Position numbers and translations under genes: made by a program | The notes under the pieces: model-generated | Databases searched by the model: none | What the model saw: the letters and a program-made list of their open reading frames with translations, nothing else | What the model was told of the DNA's origin: nothing | DNA from: an uncultured Selenomonadales bacterium | GTDB lineage: Bacteria > Bacillota_C > Negativicutes > Selenomonadales > Selenomonadaceae | Length of the DNA: 10,713 nucleotides | Direction of reading: 5' to 3' | NCBI GenBank assembly: GCA_937916025.1 | Contig: CALGGX010000488.1 | Coordinates: 1-10,713 of the forward strand | Part shown: positions 6,124 to 10,713 of the stretch, piece after piece | How positions within the stretch are numbered: position 1 is the first letter of the stretch | Layout of the letters: the number at the start of each line of letters is the position of its first letter

Positions 6124-7872
6124 ATGATCGAAGGTATTTTACGCAAGACGGACGATCTGATCGTTCGGAAATATCGCGAGCTGTTCGTGCCGACGCTGTT
6201 GTCGTCGTTTTCGTACTACCTCGGCAATATTCTGAACGGCGTGATCGTCGGCAACCTGCTCGGGCTCGACAAGATGGCGGCGGTTTACGCGTGCATGCCG
6301 CTCAATCAACTTGCAACGGCACTTGCGCTGTTGTTTTCGATAGGATCGTCGGGAATGATCGCAATCGCCGCCGTCGCTCGAAAACACGCCCGCGCGGATT
6401 ACATCTTCAGCACGGTCGCGACTCTGACGTCAACGGTCGCGGTGCTGATACTCGTCTCGCTGTTGCCGATAACGGACGTCTTGACGGAATTTTTGTCGTC
6501 GGCACCGGAGTTGCGCTTCGACATGCGAGAATATCTGCCGCTGTTCATCATTCACACCGCGTTGATGCTTTTCGCCATCGTCTGGAGATTTCTCTTGCGG
6601 ACGGAAGGGCTTGCGCGGATTGTAAGTCGGAGTGTTGCAATTCAACAGATTACGAATGTAGTTTTGACGTTTCTGTTCGTCGGCAGTTTGCATTTCGGGC
6701 TTGCGGGCGCGAGCGGCGCGTTGGTGATCGGTGACGTGCTCGGTTGCGTTTACCTGCTGGCGAATTACCGCTCGTCGAGAGATCGCGGTCGAAAATTCAT
6801 CAACGTCTTCGGCGACGGCTTGAAAAAGTTATTTGTGCAGTCGATCGAAGTGATGAGATCGGGAGCATCCGCCGCGCTGTTGAGCACACTGGTTGCCGTG
6901 AAAGTTTGGGTGATCTATCAAATTCTCGGCAGAGCCGGGGGCGCGGAGGCGATGAGTTGTTATGCGCTGTGCATGACGTTGTGGTCGATCGGCTCGATGC
7001 TGTCGTCGGCGTGCGTTGACTCGGCGATGCCGATCGTCTCGACGCTCTACAGCGAGAAGGACTTTGCGAGCGTCCGCGCGATGATGCGGCGACTTCACCG
7101 GTTCGTATTGATTTTGCTCGGCGCGATCGTGATGCTCATGTGGATTTACCCGGAGATACTGTTGAATGTCTACGGCGTGGAGGGATCGATGATCGAACCG
7201 GCGGCGCGGGCATTGAAATTTACGGCGTTGAGTTTACCGAGCACGGCACTTGTCGTCACGATGACGTATTATTACACGACTTTGCAACGGCGATCGATTG
7301 CGTTGGTGTTGTCGATTGTCGAGGGCTTTTTGATAGTGGTACCGGCGGCGTTTATATTGTCGACGATGTTCGGCACGGACGGCGTGTGGTATTCGTTCCT
7401 GTTCGCGGCACCGTTCAACGCGATCGTAATTTTGATATACAGTCGCCGGTTCGGCACGGATATTTTTTTGATCGATCGAAAAGATCCGGAAGTGCTCTAC
7501 GATGTATCGTTGACGGCGAGTGAGGATTCGGCGTCACGGATATCGGCGGAAGCGATTGCAGTGCTTAAAAGCGCGGGGCTGTCGACGATTGATGCGACGC
7601 GCGTCGGAGTGGCGTTGGAAGAAATGACGATGAACATCTCGACGCTGGCGATTGAGCGCGCGGCGAATGTTGACGTGCAAATAAAATTGACGTCGAACGG
7701 GCGAGTGATCATCGCCGTACGGGACGACGGCACGCCTTTCAATCCGTTACTCTATCGCTCGACGGACGGCGAGGATTTATTGATGGACGAGATCGAAGTG
7801 CTGAATGCGCTCGCGCGGGACATGAAATACAATCGGGTACTCGGTTTGAATCAGACGATTATCGAGATTTGA
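6124..7872 (+). CDS. MATE-family transporter fused to an RsbW-like HATPase domain
   Basis: The 582-aa product has two modules. Residues 1-445 form a polytopic MATE-type (multidrug/toxin extrusion or related flippase) membrane domain with about 12 helices, starting with KYRELFVPTLLSSFSYYLGN, typical of the first MATE helix. Residues 455-582 look like an anti-sigma-factor-type GHKL ATPase (HATPase_c_2): N-box E500 with N504 (ALEEMTMNIS), then RDDGTPFNP (533-541) with D534 and G536, and GLNQTII near the end. I chose ATG 6124 because GGGGGA (6109-6114) lies about 9 nt upstream and the protein then begins at the usual place. Translation from GTG 6019 would attach FabH debris. Substrate unknown; the ATPase could regulate transport or bind a partner. 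The gene stands alone, between pseudogene debris and a terminator. Confidence 0.85.
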   Translation: MIEGILRKTDDLIVRKYRELFVPTLLSSFSYYLGNILNGVIVGNLLGLDKMAAVYACMPLNQLATALALLFSIGSSGMIAIAAVARKHARADYIFSTVATLTSTVAVLILVSLLPITDVLTEFLSSAPELRFDMREYLPLFIIHTALMLFAIVWRFLLRTEGLARIVSRSVAIQQITNVVLTFLFVGSLHFGLAGASGALVIGDVLGCVYLLANYRSSRDRGRKFINVFGDGLKKLFVQSIEVMRSGASAALLSTLVAVKVWVIYQILGRAGGAEAMSCYALCMTLWSIGSMLSSACVDSAMPIVSTLYSEKDFASVRAMMRRLHRFVLILLGAIVMLMWIYPEILLNVYGVEGSMIEPAARALKFTALSLPSTALVVTMTYYYTTLQRRSIALVLSIVEGFLIVVPAAFILSTMFGTDGVWYSFLFAAPFNAIVILIYSRRFGTDIFLIDRKDPEVLYDVSLTASEDSASRISAEAIAVLKSAGLSTIDATRVGVALEEMTMNISTLAIERAANVDVQIKLTSNGRVIIAVRDDGTPFNPLLYRSTDGEDLLMDEIEVLNALARDMKYNRVLGLNQTIIEI

Positions 7873-7873
7873 T

Positions 7874-7897
7874 CGCTGTCGAAAGACGGCGTTTTTT
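7874..7897 (+). terminator. Rho-independent terminator after the MATE-HATPase gene
   Basis: Immediately after the stop codon, CGCTGTC (7874-7880) pairs with GACGGCG (7885-7891). The stem is 7 bp with one G-U pair and is closed by a GAAA tetraloop (GNRA type). Six T residues follow (7892-7897). It cleanly separates the transporter from the downstream transcription unit. Confidence 0.88.
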
Positions 7898-7910
7898 GTT
7901 GCGCCGAATC

Positions 7911-7921
7911 GATCATTGATC
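7911..7921. promoter_or_regulatory. Small perfect palindrome abutting the -35 box (possible operator)
   Basis: GATCA-T-TGATC is an 11-bp perfect inverted repeat ending one base before the TTGACA -35 element. The position would suit a repressor or activator site. GATC-containing words are common in this genome, so chance is a fair alternative. Confidence 0.25.
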
Positions 7922-7949
7922 TTGACAAACCGATCAGACTTCGTATAAT
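7922..7949 (+). promoter_or_regulatory. Consensus housekeeping-sigma promoter for the zinc-ribbon/PIN-kinase unit
   Basis: TTGACA (7922-7927) and TATAAT (7944-7949) both match the SigA/sigma-70 consensus perfectly, with a 16-nt spacer. Transcription would start near 7956, leaving a leader of about 97 nt. The leader contains a run of ten T (7963-7972), which could allow slippage or act as a UP-like/AT-rich element, and the ribosome binding site GAGGTGATG at 8042-8050. This is the only perfect-consensus promoter I see in the window. Confidence 0.85.
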
Positions 7950-8052
7950 CATTCTATATCAGTTTTTTTTTTCACTACAAAACGTCGATATGTGTTGGTG
8001 TCCTCAGCCCGGTCAACGGCGATACTCGGTTGTAAATTTTTGAGGTGATGAT

Positions 8053-9405
8053 GTGGAAAGGAAATGTCCTTATTGCGGATGTCCGACAAGTTCCAACGAT
8101 AAATTTTGTAATAAATGCGGTCATAAGTTGCCGCAGACTTCCGGTCGAAATAAATCCGCAGAAACTCGAGACAATGCATATCGATCTGCCTCTGTCAGAA
8201 AAAACTCCGCCGATACTTCACCTGCCGAGTCAAATTATGATTCCGACGCGTATGTTCCCGATCGCGGACTGTGGCAAAAATTTTTTACGTTTAAAGGTCG
8301 TTTGAATCCGGCGCGATATGCTTTTCGATTGTTCATTATTGTGATGACGATCTATGTATTTTCTGTGATCGGATTGTATATTTGCTACAAATATCAATTG
8401 CGAGAAGCGGTAAGATGGATCAACGCCGCAAGTATGTTGATATTCTTTTTGTCGATTCCAATCAGTGTCCGTCGAGCACATGATATGGGACGTCCGGGAT
8501 GGTGGGCGATCTTGGGAGTACTGCCGATCATCGGAGCTGCGCTGACGTTTTGTTTTGACAAAGTTCATTGGATCGATAAACACGGCGAGCATCACGAGGA
8601 AAGTAATTTTAATCCGTTTGGTGCCTACTTTGCATTATTCTACTTCCTACTCATGAGTGTCTTCGCAATGTTATTCTTCACTTTCACTCCCGGTATTCAC
8701 GGTACGAATCAGTACGGTTCCGATCCGAGAGGAGAATGCGTACCGCTTCCTTTTGAAGGCAATCCTCTGTTGAAAATGATCTCCCGGCTTGAAGAAGGCA
8801 GTTATCCCGCATTGAAGATCACCGGCGTAACGATGCTGATGCTTTTTGTCGTGAATGTGTTGTTGTCGTTTCCAATCGGTTTACAAAATCAACGAATGAA
8901 CTTCTCAAATCGACCGGCACAGAGTCCGAAGGTTCAAAATGCCGCCCCGAAATCGGAAGATCCATATCCTGCAGTCAGTGATGCCGTTAAACAAATGATC
9001 GAGGCAACGCCTCCGCCCGTCGCCGACAAACAGCCTCAACCGCAAGTCGTTGCACAGCCTCTGACGAATGATAATCAACGTGCGGCAGTTCAGGCACTGA
9101 TAAATTTTCACGCGGGGATCACCAACAAAAATTTTCAAAGCGCATACGATTGTTTCAGTCGCGGACTGCAGAACGAGATCAGTTACGAAGGTTGGACTCC
9201 CGGCTTCAGTACGACCGTCAGCAGCAATGTCAGCGAGGTGCGTGTCGTCAATGAAAGTCCGAATGCAATTGAACTAAGCTATGTCCTTACTGCCGTTGAT
9301 AACATAAACGGGCGCGAATCTGTTGCGAAATTCAACGGTACAGTGACCGTGATCAATGAGGACGGTCAATGGAAACTCGACTTTATCAAAAACAAAGTCA
9401 GATGA
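8053..9405 (+). CDS. Zinc-ribbon / DUF805 / NTF2-like multidomain membrane protein
   Basis: The start is GTG 8053: an in-frame TGA at 8041 excludes anything upstream, and GAGGTGATG precedes it. The 450 residues hold a zinc ribbon (CPYCG ... FCNKCG; Cys5, 8, 19, 22), a polar linker (25-70) and a DUF805-type membrane domain (about 74-225). That domain has FTFKGRLNPARYAF, RRAHDMGRPGWW and a terminal GIHGTNQYGSDPRG motif. A polar His/Glu-rich loop (172-188) and one helix (about 192-212) lie between the last two. A fifth helix (about 256-275) is followed by a Pro/Gln-rich stretch and a C-terminal NTF2/SnoaL-like fold (about 340-450, ending GQWKLDFIKN). With five helices the ribbon would be inside and the NTF2-like domain outside. 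Function unknown. AT-richer codon use than the upstream genes hints at separate origin. The PIN-kinase gene follows 27 nt later. Confidence 0.82.
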   Translation: MERKCPYCGCPTSSNDKFCNKCGHKLPQTSGRNKSAETRDNAYRSASVRKNSADTSPAESNYDSDAYVPDRGLWQKFFTFKGRLNPARYAFRLFIIVMTIYVFSVIGLYICYKYQLREAVRWINAASMLIFFLSIPISVRRAHDMGRPGWWAILGVLPIIGAALTFCFDKVHWIDKHGEHHEESNFNPFGAYFALFYFLLMSVFAMLFFTFTPGIHGTNQYGSDPRGECVPLPFEGNPLLKMISRLEEGSYPALKITGVTMLMLFVVNVLLSFPIGLQNQRMNFSNRPAQSPKVQNAAPKSEDPYPAVSDAVKQMIEATPPPVADKQPQPQVVAQPLTNDNQRAAVQALINFHAGITNKNFQSAYDCFSRGLQNEISYEGWTPGFSTTVSSNVSEVRVVNESPNAIELSYVLTAVDNINGRESVAKFNGTVTVINEDGQWKLDFIKNKVR

Positions 9406-9432
9406 TTTTTTCCGGCGCGGGGAGGAAAGTTT

Positions 9433-10713
9433 GTGAATGATAATGAAGACAAAAATTTGAATGACAAGCTCGAAGAGTACGTCAAGGATTGCAAAATTTT
9501 CGTCGATACAAGCAGCATAATGTATGATGAAATCGGCGCATTTTTGGTACGGCTTACGGATTTGTTGGTAAAAAACAAGCGATTGATTATTGTCACTCAG
9601 AGTGTCGTCCGAGAGATCGAAAGACATGCAAACAGTCGGACGGCGAATGACAAGCTCGTCGAGTTGGCGCGAAAGCGTATAGGTTTACTTCAAGATTTGC
9701 TTGATAACGATTTGTTGTATGTGTTGCAAACCGGCGGTGTGCCGAGCCATGCCGACAACGAAATTCAAGCGGTGCTGACCAATTATCGAACCAAATACAA
9801 AATTTTGTTGATCACTCAAGACAACAATCTTGCCAAGGACGTGCTCAAACTCAACGAGACCGAATCGACGCGCGCCAACAAAATTGTCGTTAAACGTATT
9901 GCGCCGGACGGAAGATTGACCGGTTACGGTTGGCAAAAAGCCGGTTTGGGCTTTGACGAATCGAATATCATTCCATTCCAAGCAAGTACGGAGCTCATCG
10001 ATCTGCAGGACAGTCCGATCCCGCTTGACGAGCCTGTTCAAAGCGGCAGTAAACTCTTTACATCGAAAGGCATGACCGTCGAGTTGGGCGACTCGATTGC
10101 GGCGGGCGGCGAAGGCGTCATTTACAAAACCAACACGGAGTATATCGCAAAAATTTATAAGCCGGAACATTTGACTCAACGGCGGCTCAAAAAAATTCGA
10201 TTGATGCTCAGCCGTCCGGTCAAATTTGACGGCATTTGTTGGCCGACGGCAGATTTGTATAACGCCAAACACAGATTTGTCGGCTTCCTGATGCCTGCGG
10301 CGAAAGGCAAAGAAATTCAACGGAGTATTTTTCTGCCGGTCATTTTCAAGAGACATTTTCCAAATTGGAATAAGTGCGATACCGTCGAATTGTGCATTAC
10401 GATTCTCAAAAAAATAATATACCTCCACAGTTACAACATTATTATCGGAGATATCAATCCCGGCAATATTTTGGTCGTGTCGCCGAAAGAAGTTTACTTC
10501 GTCGATACCGACAGCTATCAGATCGAAGGCTTTCCATGTCCGGTCGGCACGACGAATTTCACCGCGCCGGAAATTCAATCGAAAAACTTCGGCACGTTCC
10601 TTCGGACGATTGGAAACGAAAACTTCGCAATCGCGACGTTGCTGTTTATGCTCATGCTGCCGGGTAAACCGCCGTATGCTCAACAGGGCGGCGAGGATCC
10701 CGCAACCAATATT
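9433..10713 (+). CDS. PIN-domain/protein-kinase fusion, 3'-truncated by the window end
   Basis: An open frame from GTG 9433 (GGAGG at 9421-9425, 7-nt spacing) runs to the window end without a stop: 427 residues. Residues 18-155 form a PIN (VapC-like ribonuclease) domain with its acidic set: D25 (FVDTSS), E61 (VVREIERH), D108 (ADNEIQAV) and D130 (LLITQDNNLA). After a linker (160-213) comes a kinase-like domain: Gly-rich loop GGEGVIYK (225-232), ATP lysine K240 (YIAKIYK), catalytic loop GDINPGNILV (D340, N345), DFG-equivalent FVDTDSYQI (D358), and APE at 378-380. The GD-NPxN and DTDSYQ forms resemble the YegI/Ter-associated atypical kinases. All core residues of both domains are present. It is probably cotranscribed with the zinc-ribbon protein. 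Whether it acts on RNA or serves as a scaffold, and what it phosphorylates, cannot be told. Confidence 0.87.
   Translation, partial: MNDNEDKNLNDKLEEYVKDCKIFVDTSSIMYDEIGAFLVRLTDLLVKNKRLIIVTQSVVREIERHANSRTANDKLVELARKRIGLLQDLLDNDLLYVLQTGGVPSHADNEIQAVLTNYRTKYKILLITQDNNLAKDVLKLNETESTRANKIVVKRIAPDGRLTGYGWQKAGLGFDESNIIPFQASTELIDLQDSPIPLDEPVQSGSKLFTSKGMTVELGDSIAAGGEGVIYKTNTEYIAKIYKPEHLTQRRLKKIRLMLSRPVKFDGICWPTADLYNAKHRFVGFLMPAAKGKEIQRSIFLPVIFKRHFPNWNKCDTVELCITILKKIIYLHSYNIIIGDINPGNILVVSPKEVYFVDTDSYQIEGFPCPVGTTNFTAPEIQSKNFGTFLRTIGNENFAIATLLFMLMLPGKPPYAQQGGEDPATNI

Noticed and set aside
9685..10683. 332-codon open frame on the minus strand
   Set aside because: It lies entirely antisense to the PIN-kinase frame, which has recognisable PIN and kinase motifs. 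The antisense product shows only Arg/Phe/Asn-rich shadow composition.
1..10713. CRISPR arrays, tRNA/rRNA genes, insertion sequences
   Set aside because: No regularly spaced direct repeats, no cloverleaf or rRNA-like stretches, and no transposase motifs or terminal inverted repeats were found.

Overview
The window looks like the start of a metagenomic or draft contig from a Firmicute, probably a diderm Negativicute (Selenomonas/Phascolarctobacterium-like). The evidence is the order yvcK-whiA followed by parA-parB-DUF4446-M23 peptidase, together with AGGAGG-type ribosome binding sites, frequent GTG/TTG starts and mid-range GC. The genus is an inference. Every gene I can support is on the + strand.

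Layout. Bases 1-34 are not biological: they match the 3' part of the Illumina TruSeq universal adapter with two mismatches. yvcK is cut off by this end. The yvcK/whiA junction (720-905) is repeated in tandem at 912-1097 with about 5% divergence, which creates a chimeric 53-codon ORF (WhiA head, YvcK tail) in front of the intact whiA. A tightly packed operon follows: parA (GTG start), parB, a DUF4446 membrane protein and a membrane-anchored M23/LytM peptidase (TTG start). It links chromosome segregation with envelope maintenance. The 575 bp after it hold no intact gene. They are a fused graveyard of a DegT/VioA-type sugar aminotransferase C-terminus joined to two pieces of a FabH-like ketoacyl-ACP synthase III, apparently the remains of a surface-glycan cluster. 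The last piece is in frame with the next gene, a MATE-type transporter carrying a C-terminal RsbW-like HATPase domain, which ends in a clear intrinsic terminator.

From about 7900 the character changes. A textbook -35/-10 promoter drives a two-gene (or longer) unit: a zinc-ribbon/DUF805/NTF2-like membrane protein, and a PIN nuclease-like domain fused to a serine/threonine-kinase-like domain. The second gene runs off the window end. Its kinase resembles the atypical YegI/Ter-associated kinases, and all key residues of both domains that fall inside the window are present. This pair is the best candidate for a poorly described signalling or stress/defence system. Its partners would lie downstream of the window.
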